Shown one piece after another: positions 23,801-35,972 of a DNA stretch of 64,000 nt. The position numbers and the translations under genes are program-made. Within the stretch, counting starts at the first letter, position 1; each line of letters opens with the position of its first letter. The DNA is from Blattamonas nauphoetae. Lineage: Eukaryota > Preaxostyla > Oxymonadida. The notes beneath the pieces were generated by a model. The model saw nothing but the letters and a program-made list of their open reading frames with translations. It was not told where the DNA came from and searched no databases. The DNA lies in contig JARBJD010000030.1 in NCBI GenBank assembly GCA_033064195.1, forward strand, positions 124,001 through 188,000. The letters are read 5' to 3'.

Positions 23801-26800
23801 ACAGCTTATTCATCGTGCCATTGCCGGCCTTCTCACTGCGACTCCATCAGGACCATCAACAGATGAGAGCAAGTTGTCGATGTCCAATGTCTCGAATTAC
23901 TTCTCATCGATCGTCCGATTGATCACTCCTTCATCGTCTCCACAATCTCAAAAGAATCAAAATCTCAGTCTGGTCATCCAAAACTTCATTTCGTGTCTGG
24001 TTTTTACATCATCGCTGCAACATCTTCACATCAATTCACATCCTGACCTCAGTTTCCTTCAATCCGACTCCGAACCATTTGCTTTCTGCAATCTCGTTGC
24101 CTCCGATCTAACCACGCCAATGATCCTTTCGTCATCGACATCAACGCTTCCACAGACCACATGCCAAATATTGGAAGCTGATTTCTCATCCCACAATCCA
24201 GTACAAGATTTCTTGGCCAAAATTAAGAGATCAGGAAACCAGAATTTCGCTAGAGAATATGAAGAATTCCGAGAAACACTCTTCAAGATTAGAACAAAGT
24301 CGCTCGAATCCAACTCAGAAGCAGACCAGAATGTTTATCCATCCCTCCAGTATCTTCTTGTTGTGAACTTGACCTCTGTCATCAATTCAATCGATGACGA
24401 GGATTTCATCACCGAATTTTGGCTCAACCTGGCAATCCACACAACGCAACATTTCACGCCATCTCATCAGGGACTCATGTTTCGCACTGCAGCAGACCTT
24501 CTTCCTCATCTCTCACAGGGCCGACCACAACTCTTCTGGAAGATCGTGGAAACAATCGAAAGACACTTCGCATCGTCGTGGGAACACTCAAAACACAAAA
24601 CTACAAGTACACCGTCCGCCAACCCATTTCTCAATCCTGTAGCCATCAGCCACTGCCCTCGTCCGTCTGGTCGGATCTTTTACCTTTTTGCTCCAGAATT
24701 CGAAATTGCTTTGAACAAATATTCGGATGCACAAGCGGACGAAGCCTATCAGTCTTATCTCCAATTTTTGAGGGTTATCCTTGCTTTGTGTGGGCAACGT
24801 TTGGAGGAACCACGTGCCATATTACAAAACGCTCGTATCACTTTCCGACTCCTCAATTGGATCCTCTATCTCTCCACTCCTCTCTCAGATGAGCACACAT
24901 CCATCAAAAATGAGGATAATCTGGACTTTCGAGGGTATTTCTCACATCTCTCGGAGAATTTGCGGAAGGATGGTAAGGTCGAAACAGTCATCTCTCCACT
25001 CTTGGCAAGAATCGTATCAGTTTTTGCCAACAACAAGAACACTGACCCTGTTCATGAAATTGACTCGCTCATCTGGTCAATCCTGCTTCTCGCTCGATCT
25101 CCACTCATTTTCTCTCTCCATCCGGAAGCACCAACCGAAAAACTCCGACCTTTCACTTCATTCATTTCTCCATCAATCTTGACATATCTCTTCCCTCGAT
25201 ATCCTGAAATGACGCTTGTCCTCCTGCTGAAGAACCTCCTTGATCTTCCACCAAATCCAGACAACAAAGTTGATATTATCCAACATTGTCTGGTCCTCCA
25301 ATATTTCCCTCCCGCCGTGTTTGCTTCATCGAAGCAACCACCAACCGAACAACACATCGATGAAATCATAGCCTTTCTTTCTCATTCGGAAGCTGATGAC
25401 TCCCAACTCAAACTTGCCCAAAACGCTCTCCTTCGAATCAGACAGTTCCCAACAGCGGGCCCACTCCAGCCAGAGAAAGTTCACATCAAGTTTTCTCAGT
25501 CAGACTTAATCTCTTCGAAAGTATTCCCCAGGCTGGAACACAACACAAAATATCTAATCTCCCTCCTCATTCGGTTTGCATCATGCGAAATTGATGAACA
25601 CGAACTCACAACACACTTAGCCCCGATCATTGATTCAAAAAGACAGTTTCTCCTTTTCAAAGAAATCCTTGAGAGCAATTCATCCCTCCAGTGGAAGACA
25701 GTCCAAGCATGGACCAAACACCTTTCTTCTACAAACGACACTCTCTTCGACACACTCTTTTCAGTCATTTCATTCCAGACCGATCTTCCAATTCCTCCCA
25801 TCCCAACGGACATCGACCAATTTCAAAAGAAACCAAACGTTCGGATGGATGTCAAAGCTGCGATCGGCAATCTAGGCACAGTCATCAGCACGATCATCAT
25901 TGCATGGTCTGGGATCACCCTGGATGATTGTTCACTTTCCACGATTAACGATTTCAACTCCAAATTTCCACATGTCTTCCATGACATGCACGAGACATTC
26001 TCGGAGTTGGAGAGGACTTACATTGCAAGCTTCTCTCAATGGCTGCTGACGACCGTTGAGCACAAACAATTTCCACCAACAGTTGCACCAGTCTTTCTCG
26101 ATTCTCTCTCTCAAATCCACCGGAATCTCAAGCGTTTCTTGGCACCAGTTCCACCACAGCTCTTCGCTACAATCATCAACCAAAATAAGAACTTTTTTGA
26201 CGCGAAGGTTGTGGAGGAAAGTCTTTCAATTGTTCAATCTCTCACAACACTGTTTCAGATCCTCCGTGACATTGCAACACTCGGAGCTCTCGAAGACGAC
26301 AATCTACTCCAGGCAATCGCAGCCTGCGAATGGTTCAACGATGTACCAGTTCTTCAGTATCACTACTACCTGCTTGAGTTTGAACAACCCGAAATTGAGA
26401 AGTGGAAAGCTGTTCTCTCGTCATCGGAAAAGATTGAGCTGACCAGAGATTCCAGAAACCGTTGTCTCGCACTTTTGGAAACACTCACTCGTGTTCAACC
26501 GCCGACCTTGCCAAAGTCACTCGATCTTCAAATCCCGGACAAGCCATCTCCGTTCAAACACAAAGCCACAATCCAGGAATTCAAAACAGCGTTTGATGAT
26601 GTAGATACAGTTCTTCGGAAGAATCCACCGCAGCCATTTAAAGATTCCCTCAAAATATTAACACGGGATCGTCCAAACTTGATCCCCTCATTCTACCCGC
26701 TCGTTGCCGGAACGAAAGACCAATTGCTTGAATGGAAGAATGCCTTTGAACACCTCGCTCTTGCTCAAACGATGAAAGACATCATTGTATCTCTGTTGAT

Positions 26801-27695
26801 GCGTCTTACGGAATCACAGCCGCCTCAACTCGAGTCTCTCAACACAATTGTCGCTCACCTTCAAGATTTCAAGAATGGGAAAGCTCACACACCAGAACAG
26901 GGCCCCCAACAGGCTTCTCCAACAATCATCACGAAGATAGGTCAATTCTTCCGAGGAAAGGAACAACCTCCTCAACCAGCAGAAAACACTGATTCATCAC
27001 AGCTAATCACACTGCAAGTCACACTCCAGAATTTCAGTCAAGAATCCCAGGACAAGATTGTGCCTCTGCTTGATCTTCTTGTTCATCTCTTCCAGCAAAT
27101 TTCAGAAGAAAGCTCACACCCGACTTTTCCACCGAGGAGCTTCAGTTCTCTCATCAGTCGCTTCTCAGATGAGCGGATCAAGTCAGTCGAACTCTCCTAT
27201 GTACTCAGACCAATCCATCAGCTTCTGAAACAGCTTACAGATGCCTTGACACAACATCCTCTCTCTCCCGTCTTCGGAGAACCCGTCACGTTGTTGAAGC
27301 GCTTGTCGAACTTACCGTCTCCACAGGGTTTCTCATGGAACGACATCTCAACTCAGAAAGGGAAAACATTGGAATGTCGAGAAAGGATCAACCAATGCAA
27401 CAAAGCCATGAAAGATCTCTGCGCAACTGCCACTACCCTGGTCAAAGAAGGGAGATACCCTTCGATTTTTTTGCTACTCATCGATCCATGTTTCTCGACT
27501 CTGACAGCCGATGATATCGATCATCTTGAACAAAACGCAAACAAAAAGCTTGAAGCACTGTCCCAATCTGTCGCTTCACATCCGCTTTCTCCGCACCCAA
27601 TCCTTGTTCTTTTGTCAGAATGTCTCAACTCAATCCGTACCAAGCTCCCACAGCCAGCTCCCTCTCAGGGAAACAAAAAAAGAAGAAAGCACTGA
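14875..27695 (+). CDS. Giant ubiquitin-specific protease (USP, peptidase C19)
   Basis: Four exons give about 4,238 residues: 14875-14929, 14971-15112, 15144-15525 and 15558-27695. The three introns of 41, 31 and 32 nt are inferred because the sensible coding frame changes twice before 15558 and the phases then fit exactly. The USP catalytic domain lies near residues 1,625-1,965. Its Cys box is GLTNPRNACFMNSVIIQLF with Cys at about 1635. Its His box contains GHYRSYV with His at about 1932, followed by WLRFDDDKVTEV. Both catalytic residues are kept, so an active deubiquitinase is likely. A proline-rich tract (about 530-610) and a ubiquitin-like segment (DLGFNKDDAFYLKV) precede the domain. Long HEAT-like helical arms on both sides recall the USP9X/USP24/USP34 group, but the protein is longer than any of those. 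The substrate is unknown. A start at 15336 is wrong, because residues from there to 15557 are out of frame. Confidence 0.85.
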
Positions 27696-27944
27696 GCATA
27701 GGGGAGCTCGAATAAGTTCATCTTGATTTTTCCATCATCAAATTCACTACTCTAACCTTGGAAGATAGATGATTGAATTTTCCAGAGTTTCTTATTCGCA
27801 CGTGGGTGTTCTTCTTTGAATACAATTAAAACTAATAACGTGCCTTTTAATAATTTCCTCTTTTTCTCTTTGATCGATATTATAAAGATTGTCACAACGT
27901 TTTTATTCGATCAGGAAGATCACCCACCTTTTTTTCCTGAAAAA

Positions 27945-28819
27945 ATGAGCCTCCTTCTAAAGGACAATCTATTTCTGGCTTTTGACAATGAACGTCTGTG
28001 TTATCGCATTTTTATTCCATTTATTTGCTCGAATTGATAGTGGTGTTGTCGTTGGAGTCCAAACGCATTCTAGGACGACAATTTGGAATCCCGTCCGAAC
28101 ACTCTGTCACTTACCAAAAGAATATACCATATGTTTACCCTACACCTGCAGCTGTGATTGCGCTTGCTCTTGGTATCTTTGATTTGGCACACTCTCATCA
28201 TTTCCTCTATTCAAATTATTCAGGATTCGTCACAGTCGAAGACGGAATATCACTTCAGCCACTTTCATTAGACTCTCTTTCTTTTCTCTTCCAAACAGAA
28301 CAAGGTTTGTCATCACATGCAATGAACTCTCCTTTGACAGCCATATCTGACCTCCTCATCTTTACTGACTTGTATTTCAAGGGATTGTTCATTGCAACGG
28401 GTCTTAAATATGGAAGCGATTACGTTGCATATGAAGATCACCCCAATAATTGCCATTCTCGCTTCGCTGTCGTCATCCAACATCCATCTCGAATTCCTCA
28501 TCACCAACATGACTACTCCGCTCTGCCATCTGTTAATCCTTCGCAAACAACGCATTTCATCTCACCACGAACGTTGGTCTCACAATCTCGTCTCTGCACG
28601 ACTGTTCGGAAAGATCTCCTTCTGTGCTCAGCATCATTCTCATTCCCTCCAGACACTTTTTCACTGACGACTCACTGCTCCGAAATGACACTTCCTTTAG
28701 AGCAGCGAACACTTCTCTACAGTCTGGATTATGTTCAAATCAATTGGGCTGGTCACAATTCCATCCGATCCAAGGAGAAAGTCGCTGACGAGAACCTGCC
28801 AATTGTTTACGACGAATAA
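27945..28819 (+). CDS. TSEN34: tRNA-splicing endonuclease subunit Sen34
   Basis: Two exons give about 277 residues: 27945-27999 and 28041-28819, with a 41-nt intron. A donor at 27994 keeps the same frame and is equally possible; it would shorten the protein by two residues. The C-terminal half carries the tRNA-intron endonuclease fold: DLYFKGLFIATGLKYGSDY, then VAYEDHP with the catalytic Tyr, CHSRFAVVI with the catalytic His, and LCTTVRKDLLLCSA with the catalytic Lys in the VRK context typical of Sen34. The protein would cut the 3' splice site of pre-tRNA introns as part of the TSEN complex in the nucleus. All three catalytic residues are present. It implies that some tRNA genes of this organism contain introns. 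Confidence 0.82.
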
Positions 28820-29022
28820 GTAACCTCGTTTTTTTAACAATTTCACCATCCTTCCACATCAAAAGACGGAAGAAGAAATAATCTCATCCGGCCCCTCCCA
28901 ACGAACCTCATTTTCGTTTCATTGTGCATCACCATGAAAGCAATTCGTTTTATTGAATCGTAGATAATCATGGCTTGTTTTCCAATTTTAATATACATGT
29001 CATGGGTTGATCACACGTCACC

Positions 29023-32000
29023 ATGGACCGAGATATCAATAATCGGCCTGATAGATCCTTAAAAAGACCGTCATGGGTTTATTCAAGTGTTTCAACTACC
29101 AATACTTTCGAAAGTACAATTTCTCAGACTCTAGCTCAATTCTCTTTCGATTTCAATTCCATCCTCGCAATCCGATTTAATGTCCTCTCAACACAAACTC
29201 TCAAGCAGGTTCGAGACATGCTTTTTCATAAATTGTCATCTCGAAAAATCACGCTACCACATGCGAGAATCATGTACTACTTCAAAATCAAAGACCAACC
29301 TCTCTTCTTTCCGAATAGCGATCTTCCACTGACCATTGAAGAAGATGTTCTGATGAGCGATATTCAGGGATTCAACGAGTGTGTCAGAAGTGGAAAACCA
29401 TTTTATATTGAAGTGGTTCATGAGTCACGCTGCCAAGAGAATCTCAACCAAGGTGCTCAGCCGCTCGTCATACACTCAGCTATTGCGGACAATTCCAAAA
29501 AAACTCGAATTTCGGGGGCAGGAAAGCCTATCAGCCTTCCGAGCAGTTCAGAGACAACATCGCACCAATCGATCCACCATTATCGCCACCTCCAGAAACA
29601 GATCGAATGCCTCACCAAAACGAGATTTCATACAGGAGTCAATTTCCTGATGCTTGAAAATGAGTACAATCCAGAAAGTGTCAAGGTCCTCAGCGAAATG
29701 GAAGATGAATCGAACGAAGTCACAGGCGAGATCCAATTCGAGATTAACGAAGAAAACGAACACTTCCGCCAATCAATGGCTCGTCTTCGGCAGGACCTTC
29801 AGATGCCCATTGCTCGTTGCGATCCGGAGTATCTCCAACAAGGATTCAATCTCGACCTTCCTGTTCAGAAGATGCTGCACACACCAACATTTCTCTCTCT
29901 CCTCCCCAAAGACTGCCCAGAAGTGTTTCTTATTCATATCCGTCTCCTTGATGGTGTTACCCTCCGCCCAATCAAGATTTCGAGGCATCACACAGTTCGA
30001 CAAACCATCCTCGATCTCATTGAACAGACAAAAACACCAGCTGGCGTCAAAACTATCACCCGTAGCATTGATGAATTGACGTTGAAATTGATGGGAAAGG
30101 GACAGTACTTCCTCCCGTTTGAGCTCGTCATCTCGAAACTGGAGATTCGGAACGCCATCGCTCAAACCCCACCTGGGTTCCTGGAGCTTTCCCTCACCCT
30201 CCTCGAGAATGTGTATGAACAAGCATCTCTTACCGAGGCAGATAAGACCCTCAGGAAACTTGACAGTTTCGTCCCCCCAGAACCACCACATATTCCTTAT
30301 CTTCCGTTCTCGTCCATCCAAAATGTGAGCGACACCTCCTCGTTCCCGTTCATCTCGTCGTGGGATGCTCACGTGACATTCTCTTTCCGAATCCTCGGCG
30401 TGGACAACATCTCAACTGGCTGGTCCAAACTCCTCATGGACAAGATGTCCGCCAACAAGGACAAGCCCCTGCACATCGAAGAATACAACAGCTGCATGTA
30501 CATCGCAGCCAACATCTACTTCGGAGGCCAGCCGCTCAACAAGATGCCCATGTACTCCCAACTCGTCCCCAGCTGCTCCTCTCCCCGCTTCGACTGCGTG
30601 ATGAGCTCGGCCATCAAGATCAACCAGATCCCAGCCGCGTCCCGTGTGTGCCTGACCCTCTACATCCAAGAGACCCCTCGCTACTCCAACCCTGGGATCG
30701 GGCAGCCCGCTGTCCCCAACCCAAAGGACGACTACGCCATCAGCTGGGTGTCCTGTCCCGTCTTCGACTTCCGCGGAGCTCTCTCGTCCGGATTGACCAT
30801 CCTTCCGCTCTGGCCCGACGAGGAAGCCAACCCGATTGGGTCGTGCACTGCCAACATCGGCGACCCAAAAGCGCCGAAGATTGTGCTGGACTTCCCCGAG
30901 TTCTTCACTCCGGTGATCTTCCCGCGCGAGTACAGCGACAAGGAGGAAGAAGACTTCCTCGTGAAGCAGGCCTCGACAGCTGTCCGCACGGAGCAGGCTC
31001 GCTCGTTCTCTGTCAGTGCTGCCCCCAACTTCGCTAAAACCAGTGGCTTGGGCTTCATGTCCACACGTTCACCAGCTCCCTCGTCGCCCATCTCGTCGCC
31101 AAAGGCCAAAACTCAACCGGTCACCAAACCAAAAGAGGCCACTCCACTTGCCAAGACGTCTGTTCCGCTGTATGACTTTGAGCAGCACGTCCTGGAGGAA
31201 AATGTGCTTGCAGCAAACTCGAAGATTGAGTGGCGCAAGCAACGATCTCCAATCGCTCTCCAACGTCCTCGCTCGATCAGCGAACGGTACGTGCAGAAAG
31301 AGCGAGTGCAGGTGAAGAAGATGGATTCGCAGTCGCAGCAGGACAAGACAGTCACGATTTACGAGTCCATCCTGCTCATCCCGCGGTTCAGCGACACCCC
31401 TGTGCTCGAACAGCTGCCTCTCGAGCCACCCACCGCGTTCTCGTCGCGTCTCAACTTCCGCATCACCGAAGGAGCCTCTCTCCCCACCGAACAGGACTGG
31501 CATGCCATCCTTTCGGTCATCTCGAAGGACCCGCTCGTCCACCTCGAGAAGCCCGAGAAGAGCATGCTGTGGCTGTACCGCTTCTCCCTCGTCGACCTCC
31601 CGCAAGCCCTTCCCAAATTCCTCCACACAATCAACTGGACCTCTCGCAAGAACGTTGTCGAAGCTCATTATCTCCTCCGTCGCTGGAAGCCGCTCAATCC
31701 AATCGACGCGATGGAGCTGCTCGATGCGAAGTTTGCCGACCCGCTCGTGAGGGAGTATGCAGTGAAGTGGATGTACTCCATCTGCGACGACGACCTGGCG
31801 CCGTTCATTCTGCAGCTTGTGCAGGTGCTGAAGAACGAGCTGTACCACTCCTCGCCGCTGGGTGAGTTCCTCATGCGACGGGCACTCGGCTCGCCACACA
31901 CCATCGGCCACACTTTCTTCTGGAACCTGAAGTCGGAGATCCACAACAAATACATCGCCGAGCGGTACGGACTGATGCTGCAGGAGTATCTGAAAGGCTG

Positions 32001-33169
32001 CGGGTTCCATCGCCACCTCCTCCGCGAGCAGATCGGGGTCCTCACACAGCTCGTGCAGGTCGCTTACAAAGTTGTCGCGTCTCCGAAGGACCAAGGGAAG
32101 GCAGTCATGCTGGCAGAGATGCAGAACGTCAAGTTCCCCTCCCGCTTCATCCTTCCTCTCTCGCCCGACTTCGAAGCGTCCAACCTCGTCACTGACAAGT
32201 GCCGTGTGATGGTCAGCAAGAAGAGGCCGATGTGGCTGACATTCGCTAACGCCGAGCAAGGCCTGCAGTCTGTATCCGTCCTCTTCAAAGTTGGGGACGA
32301 CATTCGGCAGGATCAGCTGACTCTGCAGATCCTGTCGGTGATGGACCTGCTCTGGCAGCGAGAAGGACTGGACATGCGGTTGTCTGTGTACCACGCGCAG
32401 ACGACAGGCAACATGCAGGGTTTCATCGAAGCCGTCAAGAACAGCCAAACCATCGCTGCGATCGCCAAAGAGCACGACGGCGCACTCGGTGCCTTCAAGT
32501 CCGACACTCTCAAGAAATGGCTGCAGAACGTGCAGAACAAGCACTCCCTCACGTTCGAGCAGGTGCAGGAGAACTTTGCGTATTCGTGTGCAGGGTATTG
32601 CGTGGCGACGTACGTGTTGGGCATCGGAGACAGACACAACGACAACCTCATGTGCACGTACGACGGGCATCTCTTCCACATCGACTTTGGGCACTTTTTG
32701 GGGAACTTCAAGAAGAAGTTTGGGATCGACCGAGAGAAGGCCCCGTTCATCTTCACGCCTGCCTTTGCTGCCGTTTTGGGGGAGAAGACAGACCCGATGT
32801 ACGTTCTGTTTGAGGAACTGTGTGTCAAAGCTTACATCACCCTTCGCAAACACTCTGCGCTGCTCATCAACTTGTTCATGATGGTATGTCTGATGTGCCT
32901 TTGATCGTTTTTGACCATTCGGTTGTGTTTTTGTCACATATTTGTTTGTCTGGAACCGTCATTCGTTTTGCTGTTATCTCTCTCTTTAGATGCTTTCGAC
33001 TGGTATCCCAGAGTTGCGCCAGGAAGATGATATCCGCTACATGCAACGCATGTTCAACCTCAATCTCTCTGATGAAGACGCTGGAAATCTCTTCATCAAG
33101 CTGATCGATGAAGCGCGAAACACCACACGAACCCAGATAAACGACTTTATCCACATTGCTGCCAATTAG
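29023..33169 (+). CDS. Class I phosphoinositide 3-kinase catalytic subunit
   Basis: Two exons give 1,346 residues: 29023-32883 and 32990-33169, with a 106-nt intron near the 3' end. Without splicing the C-terminal helix would be lost. The order matches p110: a Ras-binding-like domain at about 300-400 (IHIRLLDGVTLRPIKISR), a C2 domain from about 445, a PIK helical domain at about 830-1,000 and a lipid kinase domain at about 1,040-1,346. The kinase has VLFKVGDDIRQDQ (Lys about 1089), GIGDRHNDN (Asp about 1203), the IDFGHFLG motif (Asp about 1221) and the class I activation loop KKKFGIDREKAPF, which favours PtdIns(4,5)P2 as substrate. A Ser/Pro-rich insert separates C2 and helical domains. From about 30370 to 32900 the DNA is much richer in G and C than the first 1.3 kb of the same gene. 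The gene ends convergently 155 bp from RPL21. Confidence 0.9.
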
Positions 33170-33324
33170 TACTTATTATTATCACCACACAATAATGTCC
33201 TTCTGATCATTTATTCTGTGAAGCCATCCTGGATCACAGAATTGCTGTCTGAAGAGAGATCAGCGATCCGTTTTCTCTATCGTGAGATGGAAGCAAATTT
33301 CGTTCGAAAAATGATGCAAGAGTT

Positions 33325-33925
33325 TTACACGATAAGTTTGTAAGGTTTTGGAGTCACTGTGATGACGGATCCCTTCTTAACGTTGACGTAGCAAGCTTTT
33401 CTTGGTTTCACTGGTTGGCGTTTAGCTGGAGAAAATACGGAGTGGAAAAAGAGAAAGATTAGGAATGTCATGTGATGTACAAGAAGAGATACCTCCACCG
33501 GCTTTGATGCGAGCGAGGTAGTCGTCACGGCATTTGGATTTCTTAACGTGTTCAACGCGAACTGACAGTCTCTACAATGAATGAAATACAGATGAAGGGT
33601 GTGTGTCGGATGTATGTGGTTGATATGAGTGGAAAATGCATGATAATGATTGAATTGAACACACTTTTTTGATGATGCGGTTTCCGACGCGTTTGTTCAC
33701 CTCAACACCGATGGCTCTCTTTGAGATGTTCCAGATACGACCAGTCTTGCCATGATAGAACTTGTGTGGCATGCCCTTGTGGATGGCAGAGTCAACTTTG
33801 ATGTCAACATAGTCACCAAGCTTGTATGGCTGCATGTAGGTTGAAAGGGAAGGAGTTCCATGTTGACGGAATTCCTTCTGGAAAAGTGTCTTGGAACGTG
33901 CACGGAGACCCCAGGAGTGTGGCAT
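33325..33925 (-). CDS. RPL21: 60S ribosomal protein L21 (eL21)
   Basis: Three exons on the minus strand give 146 residues: 33925-33665, 33571-33493 and 33425-33325, with introns of 93 and 67 nt and matching phases. The product reads as eL21: [67 protein letters not shown] [13 protein letters not shown], then [19 protein letters not shown] and [13 protein letters not shown]. eL21 is a eukaryote- and archaea-specific large-subunit protein. Length is close to the human protein (160). The gene is divergent from the aminotransferase with a 243-bp gap. Confidence 0.95.
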
Positions 33926-34168
33926 TTCAGTTGTGGATCGAGATCAATGGCAAATGGGTATTTTTTCATCAAAAAAAGCGACTTATGGATCTTTACGGAA
34001 GACAACATTGTTGAAGAATCCATGGAAAAAGGATTGATCTCGAATGAACTATACATATTTGTGGAGATTTGAGGAAAAGCAGTGTGATTTCATAGAATTG
34101 AAGTATCATGTGTCGGAGTTGTGGGACAATTGAGGCAACAGGGGATTAAAACAGCTGTTACTCACACA
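33926..34168. promoter_or_regulatory. Shared divergent promoter gap, RPL21 / aminotransferase
   Basis: These 243 bp separate two divergent start codons. A GTG-started frame extends the aminotransferase upstream by 16 codons, but the ATG at 34169 fits the family and is taken as the start. No clear TATA box or initiator stands out. Confidence 0.4.
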
Positions 34169-35254
34169 ATGGAATTCAAGTACGAACTTGTCCCTGAAGC
34201 AGAACGCAACCCTGTTATCCAGGATGTCCTGAAAGTTCCATTCGGCAAAGTTTTCACCGACCATATGTTCGTCATGCACTACAGAAACGGTGCCTGGGAA
34301 CAGGGGGCCATTACCAAGCTCGCTCCACTCCCAGTCCATCCCGGTTCAATTGTTCTTCACTATGGCCAGGAACTTTTCGAGGGAGCAAAATGCTTCAAGA
34401 TGAAAAATGGCAAATTTGGTCTTTTCCGAATTGATCAGAACATCGCTCGTCTGAACAATGGATGCAGAAAGCTGAAGATGCCCGAAGTCCCTGCGGAGGT
34501 TCAGGATAAGGCCATCCGTGAACTCATCAAGGTCGACCAGCGCCACATCCCAACACAAGACGGATGCTCCCTTTACATCCGCCCGTTCATCTTCGGAGAC
34601 GAAGCCGGACTTGGTGTCCGTCCATCCAGCTCATACACATACTGTGTTCTTCTCTGCCCCGTCGGTGCATACTACCCAGAGGGCTTCAAGCCGACCAAAA
34701 TTTACTCAGATGATATCTATGCTCGCTCGGCTGATCGTGGAACCGGTGATGTTAAGTGCGGAGGAAACTACGCTGCTTCTCTTGGTGGTGGAGCCCTTGC
34801 TCATCAACATGGATGCTCCCAATTCCTGTGGCTCGACGGCCAACACCACAAATACGTGGAAGAGGTTGGTGCTATGAATGTTTTCTTTGTGAAAAACGGA
34901 ATTGCGTACACATGTCCACTTAATGGAACCATTCTTCCTGGTATCACCCGGAAGTCTGCCATCGAACTTCTCAAAGATAGCGGCATCGAAGTCCGTGAGG
35001 AGGCTCTTGCGATTGATGATGTCGTTGCTTCTATCCAGAACGGAACATTGACAGAAATCTTTGGAACTGGAACCGCCGCCTCTGTCTGCCCGGTTTCTGA
35101 ATTGAAGTTCAAAGAAACAAACTGTGTCCTCAACAAGGGAACACCACTCGAGGGAAAGATCGGACCAATCACACAAAAATTGTACGACCTCATCATTGGA
35201 ATCCAGCGTGGTACAGTCGAGGACAAAAAGGGATGGATCTCGTACGTCGAGTAA
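34169..35254 (+). CDS. BCAT: Branched-chain amino acid aminotransferase
   Basis: A single exon of 361 codons. It is a fold-type IV PLP enzyme of the group that includes eukaryotic BCAT and bacterial IlvE group II. It shows VFTDHMFVMHYRNGAWEQG, LHYGQELFEGAKCFKMKNG, the substrate loop LYIRPFIFGDEAGLGVRPS, and GTGDVKCGGNYAASLGGG with the PLP-binding Lys at about 196. ITRKSAIELLKDSGIEV and EIFGTGTAASVCPVSEL complete the family signature near the C terminus. The enzyme transfers amino groups between leucine, isoleucine or valine and 2-oxoglutarate. No mitochondrial targeting peptide is evident; the protein starts almost directly with the conserved fold, so it is probably cytosolic. The absence of introns, while most neighbours have them, is compatible with bacterial origin but does not prove it. 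Confidence 0.93.
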   Translation: MEFKYELVPEAERNPVIQDVLKVPFGKVFTDHMFVMHYRNGAWEQGAITKLAPLPVHPGSIVLHYGQELFEGAKCFKMKNGKFGLFRIDQNIARLNNGCRKLKMPEVPAEVQDKAIRELIKVDQRHIPTQDGCSLYIRPFIFGDEAGLGVRPSSSYTYCVLLCPVGAYYPEGFKPTKIYSDDIYARSADRGTGDVKCGGNYAASLGGGALAHQHGCSQFLWLDGQHHKYVEEVGAMNVFFVKNGIAYTCPLNGTILPGITRKSAIELLKDSGIEVREEALAIDDVVASIQNGTLTEIFGTGTAASVCPVSELKFKETNCVLNKGTPLEGKIGPITQKLYDLIIGIQRGTVEDKKGWISYVE

Positions 35255-35521
35255 GCCAATCTGTCGATAAGTCTTCTTCATTGCATCTACCCTTTTGATT
35301 CTCAGTCATTCACTTACAGCTCTCTTCTCTGAGAGACTATCTCGTTCTATCTGTTTCTCTGTTGATAATTTATCACTTTTTCAATCTATAGAAGGGGGCA
35401 ATATCGAAACACATAAAGTTTTGGGTTTGGAGATAGGTTCCTGATTCACTTCCGAAATGGTCTGATTCTCTGGATCTATTTTCATAATTTCATGACGTCC
35501 TTTTTGAATTAGCCACTCTTC

Positions 35522-35877
35522 ATGTCTCTGTTCCAGAGCTTACTCATGAAGAAAATCACAGTCGAAATGAAGAATGATGCGGTTGTGACTGGGATTCTAC
35601 AAACAGTAGATCATCACCTCAATCTATATCTTGAGAACGTTGAAACACGTGAACAACAGGATCAGATACATCTTGTATCGGACACTTTTTCTTCATCACA
35701 CTGTTCAACTCTTCCAGGAGGCAGCGAAGTTCATTTTTGTTCGTGGATCGACGATCAGATATATCCATCTGTGTGCTTCAGATGTTGATGTTTTTGTTCT
35801 TGAGGTTTGCTTTTTCTTTCCTTGACAGACTTCAGGATACCACTCGCCGAGATATCCGACAAGAAACTGATATATGA
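35522..35877 (+). CDS. LSM2: U6 snRNA-associated Sm-like protein LSm2
   Basis: Three exons give 88 residues: 35522-35674, 35718-35789 and 35836-35877, with introns of 43 and 46 nt. The Sm1 motif is ITVEMKNDAVVTGILQTVD followed by HHLNLYLENV, and the Sm2 motif is FIFVRGSTIRYIHL. The tail ASDVDDTTRRDIRQE resembles the ADEVDTQLLQDAARKE end of LSm2. LSm2 belongs to the LSm1-7 ring (mRNA decay) and the LSm2-8 ring (U6 snRNA). The second acceptor was chosen at 35835 because it keeps the LSm2-like tail; an acceptor 9 nt upstream would give a different, unconserved end. The next gene starts only 95 bp downstream. Confidence 0.82.
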
Positions 35878-35972
35878 TATTTCTTCTGAACGATATTCCC
35901 TTCATTTCAATGAATTTTCTTGTTTACTGGATTTACCCTTTTGAATATTCTTTCAATACCCATTTCTCAAAA

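Noticed and set aside
31069-32937. 622-codon open frame on the minus strand opposite the PI3-kinase gene
   Set aside because: It mirrors the GC-rich third positions of the kinase gene and has no family resemblance; the sense strand has full catalytic motifs.
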